A stretch of DNA of 64,000 nucleotides from an uncultured Acidimicrobiales bacterium. GTDB lineage: Bacteria > Actinomycetota > Acidimicrobiia > Acidimicrobiales > SZUA-35. Below, one piece after another: positions 17,587-25,678 of this stretch (position 1 is the stretch's first letter; each line of letters begins with the position of its first letter). The position numbers and the translations under genes were made by a program. The stretch lies in the NCBI GenBank assembly GCA_937922045.1, contig CAKZXA010000037.1, forward strand, positions 85,613 through 149,612, given 5' to 3'. The notes beneath the pieces were generated by a model. The model was not told where the DNA came from. It ran no database searches and saw only the letters and a program-made list of their open reading frames with translations.

Positions 17587-18405
17587 ATGGACGAATATCG
17601 CAAAACCAATCTGACGAATTGGGATGAGCGTGTGGATGGCCACATGGCTCCGGACGGGTACGACATCGACCGGCTGGTTGACGATCCTGATTGGATCACG
17701 CCGGTCGTGCGCCACGACGCGTCGAAGCTAGGAGATGTCGATGGGCTCAGCATCTTGCACTCCCAGTGTCACATCGGCTCAGACACGCTGTCGTGGGCAA
17801 AGCTTGGAGCAGTGGTAACCGGCCTCGACTTTTCGCCAAAAGCGATCGCTGCTGCGCGCAGCATCGCCGATCGGATGCAGGTTGATGCCACGTTCGTCGA
17901 AACCGAACTCTACGACGCACCCAACCACATCGGGGGAACATTTGATTTGGTCTACACAGGCGTCGGCGCCATCTGTTGGCTGCCCGACCTGAAGACCTGG
18001 GCGAGGGTCATGGCCAGCTTTGTTAAGCCCGGTGGGCGGTTCTGGATCCGCGATTCTCACCCGGCGATGATGGCGCTTGACGACTCGCGAGACGACGATC
18101 AGCTCGTTGTTCGCTACCCGTATTTCCACCAGGCCAAACCAATCAACTTCTCCGCTACCGAGAGTTACGCCGGCACCGCCAAGCTCAAGAATCCCGACTC
18201 ATACTCGTGGGCTCACTCGATGGCCGACGTCATCAATTCACTCATGGAGGCGGGCCTCACCCTCGTGCGAGTCGACGAGTATCAGCATCTCGACTGGCAG
18301 TTTCTGTCGTTCATGGAGAAGCGGGACGATGAGAGCTGGGTGTTGCCCGAAGCGGTGCGCGACAACGTACCGATGCAGTTCTCGGTCCTTGCCAGCAAGC
18401 CGTAA
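17587..18405 (+). CDS. Class I SAM-dependent methyltransferase
   Basis: A 272-residue cytoplasmic enzyme. The SAM-binding region is present as SILHSQCHIGSDTLSWAKLG (motif I position, with HSQCHIGSDT in place of DxGxGxG), followed by GLDFSPKAIAAAR (motif II), then DLVYTGVGAICWLPDL and FVKPGGRFWIRDSHP (motif IV and post-IV). Many actinobacterial proteins annotated simply as methyltransferases share the CQIGxDT form of motif I. The substrate is unknown. The ATG at 17587 is chosen; a GTG six codons upstream is possible. Divergent from the lipoprotein gene, 68 bases apart. Confidence 0.82.
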   Translation: MDEYRKTNLTNWDERVDGHMAPDGYDIDRLVDDPDWITPVVRHDASKLGDVDGLSILHSQCHIGSDTLSWAKLGAVVTGLDFSPKAIAAARSIADRMQVDATFVETELYDAPNHIGGTFDLVYTGVGAICWLPDLKTWARVMASFVKPGGRFWIRDSHPAMMALDDSRDDDQLVVRYPYFHQAKPINFSATESYAGTAKLKNPDSYSWAHSMADVINSLMEAGLTLVRVDEYQHLDWQFLSFMEKRDDESWVLPEAVRDNVPMQFSVLASKP

Positions 18406-18835
18406 AGCTACTTCACCACGCACAGCTGATCCGTAATTCGCCCCAGAACCGCTTGTGTGTCGAAAGTCACATCAACGAAGGTTTGGCGTCGGCGTAGGTA
18501 GCTTCACTCACCGATCTTGATCTCCGGTTTGAGCGCGTTGGCTGTACCAGCGTGATTTTCGAGACGCGCCGGTATCACGCACTGTGAGCAGTTGAGCAAG
18601 GTTGGGGCGAGAGGTGGCGTCTTTGCGCCGGGGGCTTGCAGGCACCTAGTTCATAACAGAAATCGCGGATCTGGTGGGGGATGGGCGCGTTCGGCATCAA
18701 GCTGTCGCAAAGGGGGCCTTCGACGTGATCTCACGTTGAGTGGTCATTTTGGTAAGGATTTTAACTTTGTGCTGCGGCGTCGGCGGGCCATTGGTGTAGG
18801 AAGATCACTGATGTGTCATCTGCTTCGACAACCAT
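18406..18835. other. Intergenic stretch, no gene seen
   Basis: About 430 bases after the methyltransferase. An 81-codon plus-strand frame (18592-18837) is open but its translation is Arg/Cys/Gly-rich, without family resemblance, and base composition is more AT-rich than neighbouring genes. I see no RNA gene. It is probably a 3' region plus the distal promoter zone of whiB. Confidence 0.5.
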
Positions 18836-18871
18836 AAACCCGCGTAAACAGAGGGGGTTTTCTGTATTTTT
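18836..18871 (+). terminator. Possible intrinsic terminator or leader hairpin upstream of whiB
   Basis: AAACCC (18836-18841) can pair with GGGTTT (18855-18860) across a 13-base loop, followed by a T-rich run (TCTGTATTTTTAC). The stem is short, so it may equally be a leader structure. Confidence 0.3.
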
Positions 18872-18906
18872 ACTTGTGTCCAGACGTTGGAAAGGGCAAG
18901 ATCACA

Positions 18907-18924
18907 GTGTTGTAATTACAACAC
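18907..18924. promoter_or_regulatory. 18-bp perfect palindrome upstream of whiB, candidate operator
   Basis: GTGTTGTAATTACAACAC is its own reverse complement over all 18 bases. It lies 43 bases before the GTG and 120 bases before the ATG that could start the whiB gene, in an AT-rich patch, a good place for a dimeric repressor or activator to bind. Confidence 0.6.
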
Positions 18925-19044
18925 CATAAGCATTCACGGGCTATCAAGCGGAAGTCGGGAGCCACTGTGAGTACACACGCCATCACATCTGAAACTGATT
19001 ATGAGAACGCGGCCCCTAAGGCGGGGCCTGTGCGAGGAGGAAGC

Positions 19045-19338
19045 ATGCGCATAGGGCGAAAGCACCTCATGCTCGATACGAGCTGGCAGGAGTACGCCAA
19101 TTGTCTCGGTGTAGACCCAGATCTGTTCTTCCCTGAACGAGGAGCCTCGACCAAGGAGGCCAAGGGTGTCTGTATGGGCTGCGTCGTGCGAGAAGACTGT
19201 CTTGAGTTCGCATTGGCCAACGGCGAAAAGTTCGGCATCTGGGGAGGCATGAGCGAGCGCGAACGACGTCGCATCCGGCGTCAGCGAGCTCTGGAACGCC
19301 AGCACCAGGCCGCCGTGGCATCGGTTGAAAGCGCCTAG
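19045..19338 (+). CDS. WhiB-family iron-sulfur transcriptional regulator
   Basis: A Wbl protein of about 97 residues. It has the four cysteines that hold a 4Fe-4S cluster (ANCLG, then CMGCVVREDC), the region between them ending in FFPERG, the GIWGG turn and a basic C-terminus (SERERRRIRRQRALERQ) for DNA or sigma-factor contact. The start is put at the ATG at 19045 because a strong AGGAGG lies 4 bases upstream; an in-frame GTG at 18967 would add 26 residues and cannot be excluded. An 18-bp palindrome upstream may be its operator. Wbl proteins work by binding the primary sigma factor region 4. tatA follows 41 bases downstream. Confidence 0.92.
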   Translation: MRIGRKHLMLDTSWQEYANCLGVDPDLFFPERGASTKEAKGVCMGCVVREDCLEFALANGEKFGIWGGMSERERRRIRRQRALERQHQAAVASVESA

Positions 19339-19379
19339 AGCGCCTTCAACTCTTGCCCTAGCTGAGATAGGATAGTCCC

Positions 19380-19553
19380 ATGATCGCTTTCCTCTCGCCA
19401 AACGAGATGCTCATCGTCGTGCTGGTTCTTGTTCTGCTCTTCGGCGGAACCCAGATCCCCAAGCTGGCGCGCAGCCTTGGCCAAGCCCAGAAGGAGTTCA
19501 AGGACGGACTCCAGGAAGGCGCGGAAGCGCTCGACGATTCAACGTCTAGCTGA
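19380..19553 (+). CDS. tatA: Twin-arginine translocase subunit TatA/E
   Basis: A 57-residue single-span membrane protein. The N-terminal transmembrane helix (MLIVVLVLVLLFGGTQIPKL) runs into the TatA hinge FGGTQIPKLARSLGQ, followed by the amphipathic helix (AQKEFKDGLQEGAEALDD). TatA multimers form the pore through which folded twin-arginine substrates are exported. The usual FGxxKLP motif is GGTQIPKL here, which is common in the family. No tatB or tatC is nearby. The gene follows whiB on the same strand and ends before a strong hairpin terminator at 19649. Confidence 0.88.
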   Translation: MIAFLSPNEMLIVVLVLVLLFGGTQIPKLARSLGQAQKEFKDGLQEGAEALDDSTSS

Positions 19554-19648
19554 TCTATTTTCCCTCCACCCTCTTGTGCCCAAGGTGCTCCGACCCAAAT
19601 GTCGGGGCTGTGCGTGAGACCACGCACGAGATGGAAACGTACCTGTTG

Positions 19649-19676
19649 CCGGTCGACCAGTTGGGTCGGCCGGTTT
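19649..19676 (+). terminator. Intrinsic terminator downstream of tatA
   Basis: CCGGTCGACC (19649-19658) pairs with GGTCGGCCGG (19664-19673) over ten base pairs with one G-U, loop AGTTG, followed by TTT and a few bases later GGTTTTC. It sits between the convergent tatA and whiB genes. Confidence 0.65.
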
Positions 19677-19684
19677 CGTGGTTT

Positions 19685-19933
19685 TCAGCCGGTAGCGGCT
19701 GCAGCAGCCTCTGCTCGTCGAGCCTTCAGGATTCGACGCCGTTGCCGTTCAGACGTCCCGCCCCACACCCCATGATCGATGCGGTGGGCGAGTGCGTATT
19801 CAAGGCACGGCTCCTGTGAAGGACAGGTCAGGCAGATCTTTTTGGCCTTTTCAACCCCGACCCCATCGCTGGGGAAGAACTTGTTGGGTGGATACTCGTT
19901 GCAGGCCCCTTCGGCCATCCAGTTTCTCTCCAT
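19685..19933 (-). CDS. WhiB-family iron-sulfur transcriptional regulator
   Basis: A second Wbl protein, about 82 residues. The four-cysteine cluster is intact (EGACNEYPP, then ICLTCPSQEPCLEYAL), followed by HGVWGGTSERQRRRI and a basic, Ala-rich tail. It resembles the WhiB1/WblE-like short group (FFPSDGVGVEKAKKIC). Three starts are possible: TTG at 19951, ATG at 19933 and ATG at 19918; the last has a GGAGAG seven bases upstream, so the protein may begin MAEGACNEY. It is convergent with tatA and divergent from the hypothetical gene at 20082. Confidence 0.9.
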   Translation of the reverse strand: MERNWMAEGACNEYPPNKFFPSDGVGVEKAKKICLTCPSQEPCLEYALAHRIDHGVWGGTSERQRRRILKARRAEAAAAATG

Positions 19934-20081
19934 ACTAGAAGAGACGTACAACTAGGTCATTTGGTTCCCTGGATAGGCCAAAAGTCTAGAAAATTCTTGG
20001 TGGAGCCGATGGAAGCCCGCGCTGAAACAAGGCGGGGAGAGGCCACCAGACCGCCCGGTGACACCGCTAGAATCATGGTCT

Positions 20082-20558
20082 ATGACCGATCTCGCCACTG
20101 AAGAAGATCTCACGCCTGTCGCCCATGTAACCCTGGTATACAACGGTCCGGTGGCACCGCACTGGGAGATGAAGGTGCGCTACGGCGACACCCAAATGCT
20201 GGACGATTTCTGGAACAGGGTGCGGGCGCGTCTGCTGCTCCTGCCGAAGCATGATCCCCAGTTTCGCCGAAACCGAGAGCGCGTGAACCGCGATGCCGAG
20301 CGAGAGCTCATCACCTGCGATTGGGATCTTGGCGAAGGCGATGCCGAGACAACCTCAACCCCGGTCCGTCAGCAAGCCGCCGTTGAAACGACGCCTGTTG
20401 AAGCCGCACCGGTTGACGCTGTTCCTGTTGACGATGCTGCCGACGAGGTCACCCCTGGCGACGCAGACACGCCGGCCGTCGAGGTCGATGACTCAACCGA
20501 TCTCGTCGCCGACGCTTCAGATGAGGCCGACGCAGCCGACAACTCAGAAGAAGAGTAG
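20082..20558 (+). CDS. Conserved-looking hypothetical protein with acidic tail
   Basis: A protein of about 158 residues that I do not recognise. The first 80 residues look folded and mixed in composition (HVTLVYNGPVAPHWEMKVRY, then FWNRVRARLLLLPKHDPQF). The second half is low-complexity, rich in Ala, Asp, Glu, Val and Thr with Pro-Val repeats (VETTPVEAAPVDAVPVDDAA) and is surely disordered. No signal peptide or membrane span. The start is taken at the ATG at 20082. The ROK kinase gene begins 42 bases downstream, so the two may share a transcript. Confidence 0.6.
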   Translation: MTDLATEEDLTPVAHVTLVYNGPVAPHWEMKVRYGDTQMLDDFWNRVRARLLLLPKHDPQFRRNRERVNRDAERELITCDWDLGEGDAETTSTPVRQQAAVETTPVEAAPVDAVPVDDAADEVTPGDADTPAVEVDDSTDLVADASDEADAADNSEEE

Positions 20559-20600
20559 ACGCTCGCTGCGGACGCAGCGGCGGTGGCTCCATTCCTCAGC

Positions 20601-21596
20601 ATGAGCAAAACTAAGAACGAAAAGACCAAGAAGTCAGCGAAGAGTTCGCAGTATCGCGATCCCGTTGTCGGCGTCGACCTGGGTGGAACGAAGGTTCTCG
20701 CCCGCCTTGTCGACAGCGACACCGGAGCGGCGTCTGGTCGGCACAAGCAACCCACGCCGAAGGACGGGCCTGCCTCCGTGCTCGACGCGGTTGCCGAGGT
20801 GGTCCGCAAGGTTGAGGGGTGGGAAGACGTCGCCGCTGTCGGCGTCGGTATCCCGGGCCCCGTGAATCGTCGCGGTGTCGTGGCCTACTGTCCAAATATC
20901 GACGGCTGGGATCGTCCTATCGACGCCGCCTCCGAGCTTGAGAAGCGGCTGGGAAAGCCGGTGGTCGTGGCCAACGACGTCAACTGTGGCGCCGTGGCTG
21001 AACATCGAGTGGGGGCTGGTCGTGGTGTTTCGGCCATGCTGGCCGTCTTCGTTGGCACAGGTGTGGGTGGTGGACTCATCCTCGACGACGAACTGGTAGT
21101 AGGGGAGCGAGGCCAGGTCGGCGAAATCGGTCACGTGACGGTCAAGCCTGGCGGTCGTCCGTGCGGTTGCGGGGGCTTCGGCCACCTCGAGACCTATGCG
21201 GGGAGGGCAGGCATGATCCGGGAGGCAAGGCGCTTGGCCTCGGAAACCGACGAGGGAAACTACCTCGCCGACACCATTCGTGAGGGCACGATCAAATCCC
21301 GCCACATCGCTCAGGCTCTCGATGCAGGCGACCCGGTAACAATCCGCTTGCTTCAAGACGCGGCCGATGCGCTCGCGCTCGGTATCGGCAACATTGCTAC
21401 CGTGAACGACATCCCTCTGGCCGTTCTCGGCGGTGGCATCGTCGATCGACTCGGGGAACCGTTTCTGGATCAGATCCGGCAGTCGCCCGACTTTGGCGGC
21501 TTGGGACCCGACTTCGTTGAATTGCGACTAGCCCAACGTCTCGATGACGCTGGCGCAGTAGGTGCGGCCATTCTCGCCGCCGACGCTATTGCCTGA
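20601..21596 (+). CDS. ROK-family sugar kinase (glucokinase-like)
   Basis: A 331-residue cytoplasmic kinase. ATP-binding motif GVDLGGTKVLARLVD is near the N-terminus after a Lys-rich leader; the substrate motif VVVANDVNCGAVAEHRVGAG and the second phosphate motif FVGTGVGGGLILD follow. The ROK zinc site is GEIGHVTVKPGGRPCGCGGF, then GHLETYAG, with His in place of the third Cys of the usual CxCGxxGCxE. ROK kinases of this kind phosphorylate glucose; in actinobacteria some use polyphosphate as donor. The gene for polyphosphate kinase follows directly, which makes that link attractive (inference). ATG start at 20601. Confidence 0.88.
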   Translation: MSKTKNEKTKKSAKSSQYRDPVVGVDLGGTKVLARLVDSDTGAASGRHKQPTPKDGPASVLDAVAEVVRKVEGWEDVAAVGVGIPGPVNRRGVVAYCPNIDGWDRPIDAASELEKRLGKPVVVANDVNCGAVAEHRVGAGRGVSAMLAVFVGTGVGGGLILDDELVVGERGQVGEIGHVTVKPGGRPCGCGGFGHLETYAGRAGMIREARRLASETDEGNYLADTIREGTIKSRHIAQALDAGDPVTIRLLQDAADALALGIGNIATVNDIPLAVLGGGIVDRLGEPFLDQIRQSPDFGGLGPDFVELRLAQRLDDAGAVGAAILAADAIA

Positions 21597-21627
21597 TCTG
21601 GTAGCGAAGGGGAACCCGAAGGACACG

Positions 21628-23826
21628 ATGCCCGACGCTTACTACTTCAACCGTGAGTTGTCCTGGCTCGACTTCAACAGCCGGGTTCTGGCCCAAGCCG
21701 AAGATGCCGAGCTCCCCCTCCTCGAAAGGTTGAAGTTTTGCGCAATCTACGCGTCGAACCTCGATGAGTTTTTCATGGTCCGGGTAGCCGGCTTGCGGGA
21801 TCAGGTGGCAGCCGGTATCACCAAGGCCCCGCCCGATGGGTTGCGCCCACTGGCCCAGCTCGCTGCGATCCGAGATCAGCTCGATCTGCAGATCGATCGC
21901 CTCGAACGTGTGCAGCATGATGTGCTCTTGCCGATGCTGGCCGACGAGGGCATCGATGTCCTTGGCTGGGACGAGCTTTCCGAGGATGAACGCAAGGTAG
22001 CGAACGGCGAGTTCGAGGACCGGATGTTCGCCGTTCTCACACCGTTGGCCGTCGATCCCGGTCACCCATTTCCTTACATCTCCAACCTTTCGCTGAACAT
22101 AGCGGTGCTTGTCGCTGACCCCGACAGCGGCCAACACCGGTTTGCTCGGGTGAAGGTTCCACCGACGATGGACCGCCTTATCGAGGTGGCCGACAACCGA
22201 TTCGTGCCGATCGAACAGGTCATTGTCGCCAACCTCGATCAGCTGTTTGCGGGCATGAAGCTGCTAGGTGGCTGGCCCTTCCGGGTCACGAGGAACGCCG
22301 ATCTCACCCTCGATGAAGACGCCGACGACCTGCTCGAGGCCGTTGAAATGGAGCTTCGCCGCCGCCGCTTTGGCCGGGCCATCCGACTCGAAGTCACCCA
22401 TGACATCCCACCCGAAGCCTACGAATTGCTCGTGCGCGAACTCGACCTCGAAGACGATGGTGTCTTCATCTATCGAGGGTTGATCGACTCGACGGCGTTC
22501 TGGCAGTTGCAGGCCCTCGATCGGAGCGACCTGATGGTCACGCCGACAGGTGGTGTTGTTCCTGCCCGTCTGCGGGATGTCGAGACCAGCCAGGATTTCT
22601 TTGCTCGCGTCCGCCACGCCGATGTGCTGCTGCATCATCCCTATGAGTCGTTCGGGGCTTCGGTCACCGAGTTCATCGGTCACGCCTCGCGAGATCCCCA
22701 GGTCCTCGCCATCAAGATCACCCTGTACCGCACGTCTGGTGACAGCCCGATCATCGATGCCTTGATCCATGCTGCTGAGCAGGGCAAGCAGGTGGCGGCT
22801 TTGGTGGAACTGAAGGCCCGTTTCGATGAACAGAACAACATCACATGGGCTCGTCGCCTCGAGGATGCAGGTGTTCATGTCGTGTACGGGCTCGTCGGAT
22901 TGAAGATCCACACCAAAACAACCCTGGTTGTACGCGATGAGCCCGATGGGTTGCGTCGCTACTGCCACATTGGTACCGGCAACTACAATCCCAAGACCGC
23001 CCGTATCTATGAGGATGTTGGGCTGTTGACCGCAGATCGGGCGGTGGGTGACGATCTCAGCCAGCTCTTCAACCTTCTCACCGGCTACGGACGTGACGTG
23101 AAGTACCGCCGCTTGTTCGTGGCTCCCCATAGCTTGCGCACGTCGTTGGAATCATTGATCGACAACGAAACGCGCGCCCCGGTGGGTGAAGGCCACATCA
23201 TCATGAAGATGAACAGCCTCGTCGACGCCGAACTGATCGATCGGCTCTATGCGGCAAGCCAGGCCGGGGTGAGAATCGACTTGATCGTTCGTGGCATCTG
23301 CTGCTTGCGGCCAGCGGTCGAAGGTCTCTCGGAGAACATCACCGTTCGCAGTCTCGTCGGACGTTACCTTGAGCATTCGCGGCTGTTCTACTTCGCCCAC
23401 GGTGGCATGGTCGATGCCACCTCAACCGTGAACCTTGCTGCTCGTGAGACCGTCGAGGACCTTCACGAGCTCCAGCAGCGTGGCGTCGAACGGTTTTACC
23501 TGGGTTCGGCCGATCTCATGCCTCGCAATCTCAACCGCCGGGTCGAGGCGCTGGTTCGGGTCGACGACGAGGAAGCCCAAGCGCGCCTGGCCGAAATACT
23601 CGACGTATCGCTGGCGGATACAGCCCTGGCCTGGGAGCTTGCGGCCGACGGCTCCTACCACCGTTTGGGCGGAAACGTTTCGGCTCACGATGAGCTTGAA
23701 CAGCTGGCCAGCACCCGTTCAGCTCAACCGGCGGTGGCTGAAACGGACGATCGAACAAGACGCCCACCTGCGACCCCAGGACGCATTCGTCGCATTCTGC
23801 CCGCGATACGCTCAGCGCTGGGTTAA
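21628..23826 (+). CDS. ppk1: Polyphosphate kinase 1
   Basis: A 732-residue PPK1, full length for the family. It makes polyphosphate from ATP through a phosphohistidine. The N-domain opens with FNRELSWLDFNSRVLAQAED and LLERLKFCAIYASNLDEFFM. The catalytic C-domains show IKITLYRTSGDSPI, LVELKARFDEQNNI, HVVYGLVGLKIHTKTTLVVR, then the phosphorylated histidine segment RRYCHIGTGNYNPKTARIYE, and RGICCLRPAVEGLSENI. The start at the ATG at 21628 matches the family N-terminus. It follows the ROK kinase by 31 bases and precedes NUDIX, M48 and pst genes, forming a phosphate-centred cluster. Confidence 0.97.
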   Translation: MPDAYYFNRELSWLDFNSRVLAQAEDAELPLLERLKFCAIYASNLDEFFMVRVAGLRDQVAAGITKAPPDGLRPLAQLAAIRDQLDLQIDRLERVQHDVLLPMLADEGIDVLGWDELSEDERKVANGEFEDRMFAVLTPLAVDPGHPFPYISNLSLNIAVLVADPDSGQHRFARVKVPPTMDRLIEVADNRFVPIEQVIVANLDQLFAGMKLLGGWPFRVTRNADLTLDEDADDLLEAVEMELRRRRFGRAIRLEVTHDIPPEAYELLVRELDLEDDGVFIYRGLIDSTAFWQLQALDRSDLMVTPTGGVVPARLRDVETSQDFFARVRHADVLLHHPYESFGASVTEFIGHASRDPQVLAIKITLYRTSGDSPIIDALIHAAEQGKQVAALVELKARFDEQNNITWARRLEDAGVHVVYGLVGLKIHTKTTLVVRDEPDGLRRYCHIGTGNYNPKTARIYEDVGLLTADRAVGDDLSQLFNLLTGYGRDVKYRRLFVAPHSLRTSLESLIDNETRAPVGEGHIIMKMNSLVDAELIDRLYAASQAGVRIDLIVRGICCLRPAVEGLSENITVRSLVGRYLEHSRLFYFAHGGMVDATSTVNLAARETVEDLHELQQRGVERFYLGSADLMPRNLNRRVEALVRVDDEEAQARLAEILDVSLADTALAWELAADGSYHRLGGNVSAHDELEQLASTRSAQPAVAETDDRTRRPPATPGRIRRILPAIRSALG

Positions 23827-23863
23827 GTAAGACGGTGGCCAAAAGGCCTTAGCATAGAGAGCT

Positions 23864-24340
23864 ATGGCCAGCGCGAACGAGAAGTCGTCGGACCAGAAGG
23901 CTCAGCGAGACGATCGTGTCCGGGCCGCTGGGTGCGTTGTCTATCGGCGTAGCGGATCGAACCCGGACGACATCGAGGTGCTCGTAGCTCATCGCCCGCG
24001 CTACGACGACTGGGATTTCCCCAAGGGCCATGTCGATGAGGGTGAGACCGAGCGAGAGGCAGCGATCCGAGAAACGCTGGAAGAGGTCTGCGCCGAGGGA
24101 GAAATCGGGGTTGAGCTCCCCACCATTCATTACAAAGTGAAGGGCAAAGACAAGAGCATCCGGTGGTGGCTTATGCACTTCTCCGCTGGTCAGTTTGAGC
24201 CGAACGACGAGGTCGATGCGGTGGTTTGGCTGCCGCTGGAAACCGTCGGCGAACGGTTGAGCTACGAGAACACCGCTTCGCTGCTTCCCTATGTGCGCCA
24301 AGCCTTAACCGATGAGGCCGCAGCGCCGGAGTCTGTGTAG
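23864..24340 (+). CDS. NUDIX hydrolase
   Basis: A 158-residue NUDIX pyrophosphohydrolase. The Nudix box G-x5-E-x7-R-E-U-x-E-E is complete at about residues 55-77 (GHVDEGETEREAAIRETLEE). The enzyme cleaves a nucleoside diphosphate linked to another group with Mg2+. Position directly after ppk1 is common in actinobacteria, where the MutT1-type protein is usually longer and fused to a phosphatase; here only the Nudix domain is present. Diadenosine polyphosphate or oxidised dNTP are plausible substrates (inference). ATG start at 23864, 37 bases after ppk1. Confidence 0.9.
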   Translation: MASANEKSSDQKAQRDDRVRAAGCVVYRRSGSNPDDIEVLVAHRPRYDDWDFPKGHVDEGETEREAAIRETLEEVCAEGEIGVELPTIHYKVKGKDKSIRWWLMHFSAGQFEPNDEVDAVVWLPLETVGERLSYENTASLLPYVRQALTDEAAAPESV

Positions 24341-24347
24341 CCCGACG

Positions 24348-25598
24348 ATGCAGCGCCGGCCTTCTCTCTGGTGGCCAACACCGGCTCGACCCCAACGGTT
24401 CTTTAGCGATGCCGACCTGTCGGCTTCGTTGGCCTACAACCACCCACTACGTCGAGCCGGTTTGCTGGCTGCGCTGTCACGCCTCGTGCTTCTCGTGCTC
24501 GCCGCCCGACTTGCCGGACTGATCGATCAGGCTATGGCCGATGATCCAGCTACATCCGAAACCATGCTCGACTCCTTTTCAGCGTCGGCGATTCCGGCGT
24601 TGACCGGCGGCGTTCTGACCGCGCTGGCCCTGCGTCTGCCGTCTAATGTTGCCGACGCCTGGTTCGAGTATCGACACGAACCCAGGGTTCTCGGTACTGT
24701 GCCATCGCCGGTTCGTTGGTTTCTCGGTGTGGTGACGGCCACGACACTACTTTTCGCCGCCATTTCCACCGTCGGGTCCTGGGCTCTGTTTCAGCTCGTT
24801 GGTTCGCGTGAACAGTGGCCTTTGATCCTGTCGTCGGCCATTGTCGGTTCGGTCATCGCCGTGACCGCACTGGAACGATCGGTTCGTCATTGGGTGAAGG
24901 TGCGAACCGGCCGTATCTGCGAAAGCGGTCTCGATCCGGCAAGGGCGGACTTTGAGCACCTCGCCACCCTCTTTGGGCTCGACGGGATCTCGTTTCTTTG
25001 CGAGCGAGGCCGGGCTTCTGAGACGCTCGATGCGGCTCTTCCTGCAGAGCACTCGCCGGTCTCGATGCTGGACGGAGCCACCGCCTACACGACCGGGATC
25101 GGCCCCAACCGCCGAGTCGTCGTATCGCAGAAGTTGATGAGTGAGCCGCCGGCGACTCGCAACTTTGTCGTGGCCCACGAGATCGCTCACGTTTCGGCGC
25201 GCCATGTCCTCGTCCAGACGCTGATCGGCACAACATCGGCGATCGCCTTTGTTTGGATCTGTGCCGCCCTGGCTGCTGACGGTCGCCCGTGGGCCTGGTT
25301 TGGCATGGAACCTTTGAGCCCGTGCAGCCTGCCGATCCTCGCCCTCATCGTCACGACCTATTCGGCCCTCGTTGCACCGGCGACCTCGTGGCTGGCCCGC
25401 TCTCATGAGCGACAGGCCGACCTCGGTGCTTTCGGCGCCGTCGGCCTGCAGGATCTCGATGTCATACGCACGCTGTATCTGGCGCCCGACATCGATCTTG
25501 AACCTCCCTGGTGGGTTCGGTTGTACTCCAACCATCCGACACCAGCCGAGCGCCTTGAGTTTCTACGCCGGCTCGGTGTCGGCCGGTCGTGGGCGTAG
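24348..25598 (+). CDS. M48-family membrane metallopeptidase
   Basis: A protein of about 416 residues with the M48 (Ste24/HtpX) zinc motif HEIAH (VVAHEIAHVSARHVLVQ) and the third-ligand motif SHERQADLGAFGA downstream. Hydrophobic segments near residues 35-60, 75-90, 125-150, 155-175, 295-315 and 330-360 make it a multispanning membrane protease, likely for quality control of membrane proteins. The ATG at 24348, shortly after the NUDIX stop, is preferred; an in-frame ATG at 24312 would overlap the NUDIX gene by 29 bases. It ends just before the pst promoter region. Confidence 0.85.
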   Translation: MQRRPSLWWPTPARPQRFFSDADLSASLAYNHPLRRAGLLAALSRLVLLVLAARLAGLIDQAMADDPATSETMLDSFSASAIPALTGGVLTALALRLPSNVADAWFEYRHEPRVLGTVPSPVRWFLGVVTATTLLFAAISTVGSWALFQLVGSREQWPLILSSAIVGSVIAVTALERSVRHWVKVRTGRICESGLDPARADFEHLATLFGLDGISFLCERGRASETLDAALPAEHSPVSMLDGATAYTTGIGPNRRVVVSQKLMSEPPATRNFVVAHEIAHVSARHVLVQTLIGTTSAIAFVWICAALAADGRPWAWFGMEPLSPCSLPILALIVTTYSALVAPATSWLARSHERQADLGAFGAVGLQDLDVIRTLYLAPDIDLEPPWWVRLYSNHPTPAERLEFLRRLGVGRSWA

Positions 25599-25616
25599 CC
25601 TCTTTATTCGTGCACC

Positions 25617-25634
25617 GTTAATCTTCCGTTTACC
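25617..25634 (+). promoter_or_regulatory. PHO-box-like direct repeat upstream of pstC
   Basis: GTTAATC and GTTTACC are separated by four bases (11-bp spacing), the layout of actinobacterial PHO boxes bound by PhoP/RegX3-type regulators (typically GTTCACC repeats). It begins 62 bases before the pstC start codon. The cognate PhoR-PhoP pair is encoded at the other end of the cluster. Confidence 0.6.
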
Positions 25635-25678
25635 TCTCCCGACCCCTGTTGTAACGTCGGTGCCGTACTGTTCGGTTC

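Noticed and set aside
18592..18837. 81-codon open frame upstream of whiB
   Set aside because: Composition unlike neighbouring genes, no SD and no similarity; probably chance.
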